IMG/VR virus record: IMGVR_UViG_3300044991_001618
Span: 1-64,000 of that record
Strand: one strand, 5' to 3'
DNA length: 64,000 bases
Source: a virus
Shown here: positions 39,741 to 49,193 of the stretch, piece by piece
How positions within the stretch are numbered: the first letter of the stretch is position 1
Layout: every line of letters starts with the position of its first letter
Notes under the pieces: generated by a model
What the model was told of the DNA's origin: nothing
The model's input: only the letters and a program-made list of their open reading frames with translations
Database searches by the model: none
Program-made: the position numbers and the translations under genes

Positions 39741-40279
39741 TACTCTCTTAATATTCCTTTTATAAATCCAGGTTTAACCATTTCTTTTAATTCAGCATTA
39801 GAAAATTTGGATAAACTATCATTACTATTTAAAACTAAATAACCCTTAATTATCAATCCTTTTGGTAATGAAGTTATTTTTGTTTTCTGCAAATACAAAG
39901 AACCACCAATTTCAATATCATCAGGTATATTTTTTATTTTTGAGTTCCTTAAATTCAAATTACCACCAACTTTCAATCCTTTTGGTAGTGATTCTATATT
40001 TGAACTTGCTAAAGATAAATAATCCCCAACTTCTAACCCTTCTGGTAATGAGACTATTGCCGAACAACCCATTAAATTAACCCAACCCTTAACTCTTAAT
40101 CCTTCTGGTAATGATGTTACTTTTGTATATGATAATTCCAAATTACCATTAATATTTAATTCATCATATGTTAATTCATTAAATATAACCTTCCATTTAA
40201 AACTACCTTTATCTCGGGGCATTTTATTTTCTTCCTTTTCAAGAAAATCAAGTATTTTTTTAAATGTTTTATTTTCCAT
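39740..40279 (-). CDS. LRR-like repeat protein, array 4 gene 4
   Basis: 179 residues, five repeats; the fourth, NIPDDIEIGGSLYLQKTKI, is close to one in the gene at 37171 (NIPNDIKIGASLYLHNTKI). N-cap LDFLEKEENKMPRDKGSFKW. C-cap AELKEMVKPGFIKGILRE. Confidence 0.85.
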   Translation of the reverse strand: MENKTFKKILDFLEKEENKMPRDKGSFKWKVIFNELTYDELNINGNLELSYTKVTSLPEGLRVKGWVNLMGCSAIVSLPEGLEVGDYLSLASSNIESLPKGLKVGGNLNLRNSKIKNIPDDIEIGGSLYLQKTKITSLPKGLIIKGYLVLNSNDSLSKFSNAELKEMVKPGFIKGILRE

Positions 40280-40282
40280 TAT

Positions 40283-40696
40283 CTACATATTTCCTATTAT
40301 TTCTCCTATATAACCATTTGGCTTTATCATATTCAATAATTCATTGTCTGAAATTTCTGTAAATTTTGTTCTGTAAATATATAAACTACCCCCAACTTTC
40401 AAGTCTTTTGGTAATGAGGTTAAACCCCAACACCCAGCTAACCATAAATTACCCTCAACTTCCAATCCTTCTGGTAATGTTTTTATATCTGAGTCTGTTA
40501 AATCTAAAACACGCCCAACTTTCAATCCTTCTGGTAATGAAGTTATTTTAAAATTTGATAAATCCAAATTACCTTCAATATTTAAATCTTTTTCTGTTAA
40601 GGGTTCATTATTTTTTACTTTATAAGCAAAAGGTTTTTTTCTATTTTCTTCCTTCTCAAGGAATTCAAGTATTCTTTTTAATGTTTCTTCTTTCAC
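40283..40696 (-). CDS. LRR-like repeat protein, array 4 gene 3
   Basis: 137 residues, three repeats. N-cap MKEETLKRILEFLEKEENRK, C-cap NELLNMIKPNGYIGEIIGNM, similar to the C-cap of the gene at 27754. Overlaps the upstream gene by 4 nt. Confidence 0.83.
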   Translation of the reverse strand: MKEETLKRILEFLEKEENRKKPFAYKVKNNEPLTEKDLNIEGNLDLSNFKITSLPEGLKVGRVLDLTDSDIKTLPEGLEVEGNLWLAGCWGLTSLPKDLKVGGSLYIYRTKFTEISDNELLNMIKPNGYIGEIIGNM

Positions 40697-41289
40697 AATC
40701 TTGATATTTTTTCTTTTATAAATCCAGGATAAACCATTTCTCTTAATTGTCCATCTGTGTATTTTCGTAATGGGGTATTTTCTATATACAATACCCCCCT
40801 AACTTCTAACCCTTTTGGTAATGATGTTATTTTTGTATCTTTTAAATTCAAATATTTACCAACTTTTAATCCTTCTGGTAGTGAAATTAAATCTTTGCAA
40901 GAATATAAATCCAAAAAACCCCTAATTTTTAAGTCATTAGGTAATGAACTAATGGATGTATAATTTAAATGCAAATTACCACCAACTTTCAATCCTTTTG
41001 GTAATGAGGTTATTTTTGAATATGCTAAAAACAAATGCTTCCCAACTTTTAATCCTTCTGGTAATGATTGTATTCTTGAAAATGTTAAAATTAAGTCCCC
41101 CTCAACTTTTAACCCTTCTGGTAATGATTCTATACTTGAGTACATTAAATTCAAATCATCTTTTATATTTAATTCATCTTTTGTTAATGGTTTATTAAAT
41201 AATAACTTCCACCTTAAATTATTTTTAGGTATTACCCCTTCCTTTTCTTCAAGAAAATCAAGTATTTTTTCAATTGTTTCTTTTTCCAT
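40693..41289 (-). CDS. LRR-like repeat protein, array 4 gene 2
   Basis: 198 residues, six repeats of good consensus. N-cap LDFLEEKEGVIPKNNLRWKLLFNKPLTKDEL; C-cap GQLREMVYPGFIKEKISRL. Overlaps neighbours at both ends. Confidence 0.85.
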   Translation of the reverse strand: MEKETIEKILDFLEEKEGVIPKNNLRWKLLFNKPLTKDELNIKDDLNLMYSSIESLPEGLKVEGDLILTFSRIQSLPEGLKVGKHLFLAYSKITSLPKGLKVGGNLHLNYTSISSLPNDLKIRGFLDLYSCKDLISLPEGLKVGKYLNLKDTKITSLPKGLEVRGVLYIENTPLRKYTDGQLREMVYPGFIKEKISRL

Positions 41290-41996
41290 TATCTAACTAT
41301 TTTTCCTTTTATAAATCCAGGTTGAATCATCTTTCTTAATCTATAATTACTAATTTCATCTAAATGGGAAAGATTCAACATTATAGATCCATAAACTTTC
41401 AATCCTTTTGGTAATGAGGTTAAATCTGTTAGTCTTAAATCCAAATCACCACCAACTTTTAAACCTTCTGGCAATGATTGTATATTTTTACAACCAAATA
41501 ACACCAAATCTTTCCTAACTTCAAGTCCTTCTGGTAATGAAGTTATTTTTGTATTATTTAAAACTAAATGCCCTCCAACTTTCAATCCTTCTGGTAATGA
41601 AGTTATTTTTGTATTATTTAAATACAAATCCCTACCAACTTTCAATCCTTTTGGTAGCAAGGTTATATCTGTATTAGATGAAAACAAATCACCACCAACT
41701 TCCAATCCTTCAGGTAATGATGTTATTTTTGTTGAACCTAAATTCAAATTACCCCCAACTTTCAAACCTTCTGGCAATGAGGTTATTTTTGATCTTCTTA
41801 AATCGAAATTACCACCAACTTTCAAACCTTCTGGTAATGAGGTTATTGTTGTTTCATAAAACCACAAATTACCTATAACATCTAAATCTTCTTTGGTTAT
41901 TGGCTCATTATTTAATATTTTCCATTTAAATGGTGCTCTATGTTCTCCTTTCTCTTCAAGGAATTCAAATATTCTTTTTAATGTTTCTTTTTCCAT
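41289..41996 (-). CDS. LRR-like repeat protein, array 4 gene 1 (long)
   Basis: 235 residues, eight repeats of near-perfect consensus; adjacent units KITSLPEGLKVGG are almost identical, so the array expanded recently within this gene. N-cap FEFLEEKGEHRAPFKWKILNNEPITKEDL, C-cap YRLRKMIQPGFIKGKIVR. First LRR-like gene after the structural gene at 42004 (7 nt gap). Confidence 0.87.
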   Translation of the reverse strand: MEKETLKRIFEFLEEKGEHRAPFKWKILNNEPITKEDLDVIGNLWFYETTITSLPEGLKVGGNFDLRRSKITSLPEGLKVGGNLNLGSTKITSLPEGLEVGGDLFSSNTDITLLPKGLKVGRDLYLNNTKITSLPEGLKVGGHLVLNNTKITSLPEGLEVRKDLVLFGCKNIQSLPEGLKVGGDLDLRLTDLTSLPKGLKVYGSIMLNLSHLDEISNYRLRKMIQPGFIKGKIVR

Positions 41997-42003
41997 TATC
42001 TAA

Positions 42004-43506
42004 TTATTTTTTATTTATAATAAAAAAGTGCAATTGTTTTTTATAAGTGGTAATCTCCCCAGCAATTTGAACCTTTAAATCAACAAAATATTTATTTGGT
42101 ATTTTATCTCTTGTGTCAAAATTAAAATAATATTCATTTGGTGTTCTGTTAAATTCTGTCCAATCTTGAACTTGAACTTGGGTTTCCCCCTCCTTAACAT
42201 AAACACGATAAAATCCTTTAATGTTTGTTAATAATTCACTTGTGCTATATGCTTTTTTAATTATAACCCCAATCTTTCTAACATCAGTATTGAGTATTTT
42301 TTCCCCTTGCATAATGTTATAGAAATCAAAATTATATGTTTCACTTTCTGTTGTCTTTGTTCCAGTTTTAATTCGATTATTTACATCATATAATACAAAT
42401 TCATTTTCAACATTGGGTAATGTAATTCCATTTAAGGTCATCCCACTCCAAACATCAGTAAATACCATAGGTGCTGTATATCCACTAAATACATTTGGTA
42501 CAGATACCTCATACACACCCTTGGTAATTAATTTTGTTGATAAGTTTGTGCAACCAGTAACAACATTCCCATCATTGTCAAATATATTAACAATTGGATT
42601 GTTATCCAAATTTGAATACGAATCTTCATCTGTTACATAAAGATATAATTTATTTACCCTATTCTTAACAAAATTATTTCTATCATCCTTAATCAAATCA
42701 TCATAAGTTGTTAATAGATAAGGTTCATAAAATGTCTGGGTGTGCCTTGAAAAAAAGCCAACAGAATAGCTTTCCGTTAACCCTGTTGCATTTTCATAAG
42801 ATGGGGTATAAGCAATGCCCCAACCAGAATAAGATGTGGTAGAACCGCTTAAAATGGCGTTTATTTCATTTGTCATGTTAAATGAAACATCTTCATTACC
42901 AAATTCAAAATGTTTGGTATCAAGAATGGTCAATCCGCTATAATTAACATTTCCCGTATTTTTATTGTTATAAATACCAGGTTCAGTCCATCCGCTTAAT
43001 GTTTGAGCATTATACCAATTTGAGGGGGTTGATGCAAATGAATTATCATTCTTTATAACTAGGGGATATTTCGCCCCTGACCCTGAATTTAAGTTTTTTG
43101 AATAATCTGTATAATCATAACCTACACCTTCATCCCAATTTTGAACATACCCTGTGCTACCACTACTCAATGGAATTCTAAATAAAACCAAATCAAAGGA
43201 AGATGCTCTACGTTTTTGATTTGGCATTTTCCCATTTAATAAGGATTCATCAAAAGATGCTGAATTTTTTAAGACTAATGTATGTGTGACACTTGACAAT
43301 GAACCGCTAAAAATGATATCATCATTAACTTTATCAATTAGAGGTTCTAAATCTAAATCAAAAATTAGCCTTGTTGGTCCATATGCTGGGATTAAGTAAT
43401 CTGTTGCACCATAAGTTAATTCAATAACAGGGTTTCTACCTGTATTTATTTTTGAATTTGCAATTAAAGTGTTGTTTCTATTAAAATAAGATAGATGAAT
43501 TGACAT
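42004..43506 (-). CDS. Putative tail/baseplate structural protein
   Basis: 500 residues, beta-rich, Gly/Ser/Asn/Thr-rich with few charged clusters, typical of phage tail or fibre-adjacent proteins. The N-terminus RNNTLIANSKINTGRNPVIEL, and segments such as SFDLVLFRIPLSSGS and FEFGNEDVSFNMTNEINAI, give the look of a jelly-roll/attachment protein. No catalytic motif. TATTTATT at 43517-43524 is upstream. Heads a unit that continues into LRR array 4. Confidence 0.65.
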   Translation of the reverse strand: MSIHLSYFNRNNTLIANSKINTGRNPVIELTYGATDYLIPAYGPTRLIFDLDLEPLIDKVNDDIIFSGSLSSVTHTLVLKNSASFDESLLNGKMPNQKRRASSFDLVLFRIPLSSGSTGYVQNWDEGVGYDYTDYSKNLNSGSGAKYPLVIKNDNSFASTPSNWYNAQTLSGWTEPGIYNNKNTGNVNYSGLTILDTKHFEFGNEDVSFNMTNEINAILSGSTTSYSGWGIAYTPSYENATGLTESYSVGFFSRHTQTFYEPYLLTTYDDLIKDDRNNFVKNRVNKLYLYVTDEDSYSNLDNNPIVNIFDNDGNVVTGCTNLSTKLITKGVYEVSVPNVFSGYTAPMVFTDVWSGMTLNGITLPNVENEFVLYDVNNRIKTGTKTTESETYNFDFYNIMQGEKILNTDVRKIGVIIKKAYSTSELLTNIKGFYRVYVKEGETQVQVQDWTEFNRTPNEYYFNFDTRDKIPNKYFVDLKVQIAGEITTYKKQLHFFIINKK

Positions 43507-43516
43507 TTTTTTATTT

Positions 43517-43524
43517 AATAAATA
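43517..43524 (-). promoter_or_regulatory. TATTTATT promoter element
   Basis: Minus-strand GATATTTATTAAATAAAAAA before the ATG at 43506. Confidence 0.45.
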
Positions 43525-45033
43525 TCAATTAATCCTAATTTTTTTGTTTAATATTTTTGTTGTTGCAAGTGAAAACTCACGTAATAGATTTTGAATTGTT
43601 GATCCATCTTCTGTAACAGAAACTGGTGCCTCCCCGGGAAATGGATGTGCATGTGTAACCAAAAATCTAATGATTAAATTAATCAATTCAAGAAGTTCTT
43701 CTCCCCTAATAATTGAAGATGTATTGGGGTCAATACTATCAACAATTTTATCATTATCAATACCATATAAAGTATCTGTTAAATCAATTTTGGATTTGTT
43801 AGGTGAAGGAGTAGTATTGTGGCTTAATAAATAAATTGTGTCAGCACCAATTAAAGCAGATGAATTTTCTTCGTTTATTATTGTATTACCAATAACAACA
43901 CCACTTTCAGTAAAAGTAGGAACAATTGTACTATCTTTTGAATAAATAAATCCTGAACCCCTTTTATTTGAAAATTTATCAAACTTTATTTCATTATATA
44001 TGTCAATAACATTTGTAGATGGTGTTTTAGATAAAAATGTTCCACTCAATCTTAAATAAGTTGAATATCCTGGTCTAAAAAATATTGGGAATTTTATTTC
44101 ATTTTCAAAAAATAATTGTGTTCCATCATCAAGTTTTACACCTGAATTGCATTTTTGAATAAAATCATTAATAAATTTAATTGTATTTTCTTTACTTAAT
44201 TGATTAAACTTAACCCTACATCTAAATATTTTTAAATCATCAATAGTACTATTAATATCCAAATTTTTAATAGCTACTCTTTCATTTTGAATTAAATTAT
44301 ATAAATTAATAAATCCATCAAATTTATCATTTGTAGCATCAGGATTTTGGATAACCCATTCAATCAAGAATTTTGTTCCTAATGTTTTTTCTCTTTCAAG
44401 TTCAATAACTTCTGGGGGATTTTTTACTTTCCTTGATTTAAACTGTGATACTTGAACAAATGACCTATTATAATTTGGTGTAGGAAACTCATTTGGATTC
44501 ATTGACCCCTTGTATTTACCTGCCCTAATTATAACATCATCCTCTTTAACTAAAATGTCAGATGATCCCCTACCAATAATACCAGTATCATTAGGTTCAA
44601 CAAATATGCCTTTAACTTTTGATTTCCTATATGAACCATCAAGATTTTTTAATGTTAATGTTCTTTTAAATCTTCTACCTGAACCAGTTAATATACGAGA
44701 TTCTGTCACAGTATTAGAATCCGCTCGCATAGGAGAATTAAAATCAGATTGAATATAATATTGATTATCAAACTTAAAATCTTTATTTGCATAAATAACC
44801 AATATTCTTTCTCCAGCACTCAAGGGAGCATTTATATAATAAGGCAATAATGGTTTAAATATGAAAGGATCCCTATCCCCCCAGATGTCTGTTTTTTCAT
44901 TAAAATTTGGGTTACTAATTGAATTTAATATATCATCATTTCTATCTGAATCAACCCTAGCCCTAACCCTATTTAATCCTAATGGGTCTTCAATATCAAT
45001 TATCTCCGCTGGAAATAGTACTCTATTGTCCAT
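43525..45033 (-). CDS. Baseplate hub protein, gp5-like OB domain
   Basis: 502 residues. The N-terminal 120 residues fit a gp5/VgrG-type OB domain: LFPAEIIDIEDPLGLNRVRARV, then a WGDRDPFIFKPLLPYYINAPLSAGERILVIYANKD segment that is a hallmark of T4-like gp5 N-termini. The C-terminal part (DTIYLLSHNTT, FLVTHAHPFPGEAP) lies where T4 has lysozyme or the triplex helix; the H-A-H segment is also found in phage hub proteins. No lysozyme motif seen. It would form the central hub piercing the cell envelope. Confidence 0.75.
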   Translation of the reverse strand: MDNRVLFPAEIIDIEDPLGLNRVRARVDSDRNDDILNSISNPNFNEKTDIWGDRDPFIFKPLLPYYINAPLSAGERILVIYANKDFKFDNQYYIQSDFNSPMRADSNTVTESRILTGSGRRFKRTLTLKNLDGSYRKSKVKGIFVEPNDTGIIGRGSSDILVKEDDVIIRAGKYKGSMNPNEFPTPNYNRSFVQVSQFKSRKVKNPPEVIELEREKTLGTKFLIEWVIQNPDATNDKFDGFINLYNLIQNERVAIKNLDINSTIDDLKIFRCRVKFNQLSKENTIKFINDFIQKCNSGVKLDDGTQLFFENEIKFPIFFRPGYSTYLRLSGTFLSKTPSTNVIDIYNEIKFDKFSNKRGSGFIYSKDSTIVPTFTESGVVIGNTIINEENSSALIGADTIYLLSHNTTPSPNKSKIDLTDTLYGIDNDKIVDSIDPNTSSIIRGEELLELINLIIRFLVTHAHPFPGEAPVSVTEDGSTIQNLLREFSLATTKILNKKIRIN

Positions 45034-45232
45034 AATTATTTCTTGAATTATATTCTTCTAAAATTTTAGAATAAGCCCCCTCAATCTCATCTAATTTATA
45101 AGTCAGATTGATAACTATATTTTTTGTTTCATTAAATTCCTCAGTCAAACTATCCAAAACATTAATAATTTCACTATTACTTTTATTTTTAATATCCTTA
45201 CAGAATTCAATAATATTTTCATTATTTTTCAT
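45023..45232 (-). CDS. Small coiled-coil protein
   Basis: 69 residues from ATG 45232, which directly follows the preceding stop (TAATATG). Acidic and helical throughout (ITYKLDEIEGAYSKILEEYN), heptad-like. Its end overlaps the hub gene start by 11 nt. Probably a baseplate accessory or chaperone; unknown. Confidence 0.6.
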   Translation of the reverse strand: MKNNENIIEFCKDIKNKSNSEIINVLDSLTEEFNETKNIVINLTYKLDEIEGAYSKILEEYNSRNNYGQ

Positions 45233-45233
45233 A

Positions 45234-47276
45234 TTAACCATGTCTTTTTTTAGCAAAAACCCTTCCTGTTAATAGGGGGTCAATAAAACCATCAACTGCA
45301 CCATTTGTAATTTCTTCAGAATCCATGCCATTTATAAGTGATTCAGCAAACAATAAAACTCTATTTGGTGAACCATCTAACAAGTTTTCAGTTTTTAAAC
45401 CCAAATTTTGCATTTCAGAAATAACATTTATTTTAGCTCGTTCACTTGAATACCCAGGTAAAAATTGAGCACCAAGTAATAATGGTGCTGGTATTGGTAT
45501 AATTGCTCTTTTACTTAAAACATTAATTGAATTTAATATTTGTCCAATAGATTCAATTACACTTTTACATTTTTTTAAATCAACCTTAATTGATAATATA
45601 CCAAATAAAGATGAAGTCAATGCAAGTATTATTCTTTTTTGTTTGTTGGTGTATTTTTCAAAAATACCTCCAACCACTTTTGACACCATCTTTTTTAATT
45701 TACCCTTCAATATGTTAAATAATTCTTTTAAGAATAATTCCAATATTTTTTTGGTAACATTTTGAATATAAACTTTATATTTTTTTGCAAATATTTCAGC
45801 ACTCCCAATTACTTCTTTTGCATATGATAAATTACTTTTAGCCTCATTTAAATTTTTTTCAGCTTGGTCTTTTAGTTCATTATATTTATCATTAATTGTC
45901 CCTTCAATAACTTGACCCAACACCATTATTGGAAATAATAATTTTGGGCTAATAATAGATTCAATGGTTGCTTTAACAAAAGAAAATAAAGTTGCATTAT
46001 TATTTTGTAAATTATTATTTTGTAATATACTTAATATTCCCTCATTTATTGCATTACTTTTTTCTTGTTCAGATAATCCATCAAATGTATCAATAATATC
46101 TTTTGCAAAATCTCTTATAATCTCATAATCAATTGGCTGATTTAATACCCCACAACTCTCATAATCAATTATTTTATTTTGATAATTATTTATATTCCTA
46201 TCTATTTTTCTTAAATCAATTTCAGAAAATGTGAAAAAATCATCAGTATCATTATCTAGTTCTGATATTTTAGAAATGCCACTAACATTTATTTCTTCAC
46301 TATTGTCAATACATTTATTACAAAATCTTTCAATTAATAACATAAATTTACTTTTCTCCTTTATGTCTGTTTCTGTACTACTTTCTGTAATATCTGCACC
46401 ATCAATAAGATAACTAAATATGTTTTTTATAATATTATTAAAATCAATGATGTCTAATGTATCGTAATAATCAAATATAAATTTACTATAAGAATTAAAT
46501 GTATTATCACCATCCCCCAACAAAGCAACCGCAATAAAATCCCCATCTACATCTAAATCATTTTTTGTTTCATATGAAAAATCAAATAAATCCAATCCAG
46601 AATATCCTTTATAATTTGTACCATATTTTTGATAAAAAGTTTCTTTCTCATTACTTAATCGCTCATATAACTCACGATTAAATGAAAACCCTAAATTGCC
46701 ACCATATCCTTTATATTTATCATTTGTAATGTTTTGACCTATTGTGGTGTTTTTTAGATTTTCATAAAAAAATATACCAGATGTAGAATCTGGACTTTTT
46801 GTTAAATTACCAAATAAATCTAAATTCTTAATAGGGACAAAAACTTTTGATTTTTTGTCCATTTTAAATGATGGCTTAATATATTCATTTTTAGGTATAA
46901 CTGGAAATGTTTGGTCATCTCTACAACCTAATAATTTAATTGCCTCATCAGATAATATTTTTTTTATTTCTGAAAGGTTTTTAACTGTAATATCTGAAAA
47001 TGTCTTTAATAATTTGTTATTAGTATCCAATCCCTCACCATCTATTTTTTTTATATAACTAATTATTTGTTCAAAAACAGAGGGGGCTTTATTGGTCTTT
47101 AAATTGCTTGGGGCTTTATTTATATTAATTGAATTACTTACATTAGAAACAACTTTATCAAAAAAGATTTCACTCTGTCTTCTAGCTGTTTTTGACGCAT
47201 TGTTACTATCTAAGTAAGTTGTATATGCATCAATTTTTTTGCTAATGTTCTTATATTCATTAATTAAATTTGGCAT
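45234..47276 (-). CDS. Large structural/baseplate protein
   Basis: 680 residues. N-terminal half mixed and Asn-rich; residues about 430-580 are long helices with basic heptads (KNLNEAKSNLSYAKEVIGS, LFLKELFNILKGKLKKMVSK). The C-terminus has a short amphipathic stretch (IPIPAPLLLGAQFLPGYSSERA) and ends GAVDGFIDPLLTGRVFAKKR. Not a tape measure by size, but may be a wedge or sheath-initiating component. Position between gp5-like and small proteins supports a baseplate role. Confidence 0.6.
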   Translation of the reverse strand: MPNLINEYKNISKKIDAYTTYLDSNNASKTARRQSEIFFDKVVSNVSNSININKAPSNLKTNKAPSVFEQIISYIKKIDGEGLDTNNKLLKTFSDITVKNLSEIKKILSDEAIKLLGCRDDQTFPVIPKNEYIKPSFKMDKKSKVFVPIKNLDLFGNLTKSPDSTSGIFFYENLKNTTIGQNITNDKYKGYGGNLGFSFNRELYERLSNEKETFYQKYGTNYKGYSGLDLFDFSYETKNDLDVDGDFIAVALLGDGDNTFNSYSKFIFDYYDTLDIIDFNNIIKNIFSYLIDGADITESSTETDIKEKSKFMLLIERFCNKCIDNSEEINVSGISKISELDNDTDDFFTFSEIDLRKIDRNINNYQNKIIDYESCGVLNQPIDYEIIRDFAKDIIDTFDGLSEQEKSNAINEGILSILQNNNLQNNNATLFSFVKATIESIISPKLLFPIMVLGQVIEGTINDKYNELKDQAEKNLNEAKSNLSYAKEVIGSAEIFAKKYKVYIQNVTKKILELFLKELFNILKGKLKKMVSKVVGGIFEKYTNKQKRIILALTSSLFGILSIKVDLKKCKSVIESIGQILNSINVLSKRAIIPIPAPLLLGAQFLPGYSSERAKINVISEMQNLGLKTENLLDGSPNRVLLFAESLINGMDSEEITNGAVDGFIDPLLTGRVFAKKRHG

Positions 47277-47280
47277 ACCA

Positions 47281-47649
47281 TTACTTTAATGTGTAATTAT
47301 TTGTTAAATCATTATTTATGTCTTTATTTAATAAATTTTCTAATACAGTTTCATCCAAATCTGCAAATGAATAAGATGTTTCATCTTTACTCATTTTTTC
47401 CCAGATACTTGATTGTAATTTAGATAAACTTAATTTTTTTTCAACACACTCATTAATAATTTTTTGTTGCTTTTCAATAACAGGTCCAATCATTGTCATA
47501 TCTTCTGGATCCTTTAACATTGTTAGCATTTTGTTTTGTATTCTAATGGCAGTTGTCCTCTGCTCAACAAGTTCATTGTATATTTCTTGCATTAGATTTA
47601 GAATTGATTCCTTATTAAAAGAAATTTCTTTTTTAACTGGTCTAGCCAT
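47281..47649 (-). CDS. Small helical protein next to sigma factor
   Basis: 122 residues, mainly alpha-helical (ESILNLMQEIYNELVEQRTTA and EKQQKIINECVEKKLSLSKLQ), acidic end. Lies 2 nt downstream of the gp55-like gene. T4 late transcription needs the co-activator gp33 (112 residues), also small and helical, so that is one possibility; no motif confirms it. Confidence 0.55.
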   Translation of the reverse strand: MARPVKKEISFNKESILNLMQEIYNELVEQRTTAIRIQNKMLTMLKDPEDMTMIGPVIEKQQKIINECVEKKLSLSKLQSSIWEKMSKDETSYSFADLDETVLENLLNKDINNDLTNNYTLK

Positions 47650-47651
47650 AA

Positions 47652-48386
47652 TTAAACAATTTTATTTATAATAAAAATATAAAGAGATTTAAATTTCTTT
47701 AACGAAACTCGAATCTCTTTAGTTGTTAAGTTTGTCATTTCACGCAATGACAACAAAATTAAATTTTTATTAAACTTTGAATTATCTGTTGCTGTAAATA
47801 TTGTTTCATATTTTTCAAAAACATCTATTAATGCTAATCCTAATTTTCTTTCATTATCAGTTAAAGATTGGGTTTCAACAAAATCTTTTAGTTTAATAGT
47901 ATATTCAACAATAATTAAATCTAAATCAACCACATCATCATCTATGTTATATAACATATCTGGGCGTTCTTCTATTGATGCTGAAATATCTTCATAAGAT
48001 ACCTTTCTGTTGGTTTCTTTTTGGTCTTTTAATATTTGACCCATCAAATAATTTTTACATATCGTACCAAAGTATGAATATGCTTTTTTATTTTTGGATG
48101 GTTTAAATTTATCTACTTTGGTCATAAGAAAAGAATGAACATCAGTATGAATCTCATTGAAGTCCATATCTTTTCTATATAACCTGTATCGTCTAATTAT
48201 TGACGATATCATTTTATCTAAAGGCTTTCTAAGAAATTGGTTGTATATTTTGTTTTTTTCATGTAAAGTATTTGCTGTTAGAAAATCTACAACAGCCTTT
48301 TCTTCCCTTATGTCAAAATAGTTTTCTTTTGGGGTTTTCTTTGTTTTCTTAGTATCATCTATTACATCAATAGTTTGGGTTGTCAT
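47652..48386 (-). CDS. Late sigma factor, gp55-like
   Basis: 244 residues. Sigma region 2-like core: ISSIIRRYRLYRKDMDFNEI, then KFKPSKNKKAYSYFGTICKNYLMGQILKD, where T4 gp55 and other sigma-2 domains contact the beta-prime coiled coil and the -10 element. Region 4 is not seen, as in gp55. It would direct host RNA polymerase to phage late promoters, likely the TATATTTATA motif found across this window. Overlaps the glycosyltransferase gene upstream by 1 nt. Assignment is from motif and context. Confidence 0.8.
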   Translation of the reverse strand: MTTQTIDVIDDTKKTKKTPKENYFDIREEKAVVDFLTANTLHEKNKIYNQFLRKPLDKMISSIIRRYRLYRKDMDFNEIHTDVHSFLMTKVDKFKPSKNKKAYSYFGTICKNYLMGQILKDQKETNRKVSYEDISASIEERPDMLYNIDDDVVDLDLIIVEYTIKLKDFVETQSLTDNERKLGLALIDVFEKYETIFTATDNSKFNKNLILLSLREMTNLTTKEIRVSLKKFKSLYIFIINKIV

Positions 48387-49192
48387 TAAGAATTTTGAAT
48401 TTCGTACTTTATTTTTCTATCAGTTGTAAAAAAATATTCTTTTTTAGCAGTTTGAAGCCAAAATTTAACTTCATCTTCAGTAATTTTATTATCATCATAC
48501 TTATAATTCCAAAATATTGACCCCTCCCTTAAATTGGTATGTTTATATCCCAATCTTGGTATTGTCATAACTGATGTTGAATTATAAGTTAACCTCAATA
48601 AAAATTCATAACTAAATGTTAATTTTATTGATGGCTTAAATCCACCTGTGCTAATAAATATATCCTTTTTCAAAATAATTCCAGAAGTTTGAAAATTTTG
48701 ATATTCTTGTAGGATGTCATTTGTTAAAACTCCCATTTCTTGGGTGAAATTTGCCGCAAATGTTGCTTCATTTGTAAAACCAGCAAATGTTTCTTTTGCA
48801 TCAACATCAACAACAACAGGTAAAAATGCCCCATATTCAGGATAAACTTCTGCATACTTTTTAAAATTCTTAAACCAAATATTTGAATACTCATCATCAA
48901 ATTCAAATAATGAAATCCATTCTGATGAAGCGTTTTCAACGCCATAATTAATTTGCTCACAATAATTTGGTTCAGAATCCCAAGCTAATTTTTTAACATT
49001 AATAGATTTAAAATCATATTCATTTAAATATTTAACAAGAGAATCTTCTTTTGTATGGATAATAACCAATTCATCAAAATCATTTTCTTGTTTCTCCAAT
49101 GACGCAATTGCTTTGGTGAAAAACATATCAAAGTCTTTAACTTTTGATGATTTAATTGGTAATATAATTGATAGTGATAATTTTTTGCTCAT
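48386..49192 (-). CDS. Family 2 glycosyltransferase
   Basis: 268 residues. GT-A fold: SIILPIKSSKVKDFDMFFTKAIASL (nucleotide-binding start) and a DxD-like acidic motif in WISLFEFDDEYS. Transfers a sugar from an NDP-donor. Lies in the late-gene operon next to sigma factor and a second glycosyltransferase; it may act on phage DNA bases, on a virion protein or on host surface. Cytoplasmic. Confidence 0.85.
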   Translation of the reverse strand: MSKKLSLSIILPIKSSKVKDFDMFFTKAIASLEKQENDFDELVIIHTKEDSLVKYLNEYDFKSINVKKLAWDSEPNYCEQINYGVENASSEWISLFEFDDEYSNIWFKNFKKYAEVYPEYGAFLPVVVDVDAKETFAGFTNEATFAANFTQEMGVLTNDILQEYQNFQTSGIILKKDIFISTGGFKPSIKLTFSYEFLLRLTYNSTSVMTIPRLGYKHTNLREGSIFWNYKYDDNKITEDEVKFWLQTAKKEYFFTTDRKIKYEIQNS

Positions 49193-49193
49193 T

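Larger units (their letters stand above)
37171..41996 (-). repeat. LRR-like gene array 4 (9 genes)
   Basis: Largest array: nine genes and about 45 repeat units, downstream of the baseplate-region genes and without an internal terminator. Confidence 0.85.
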
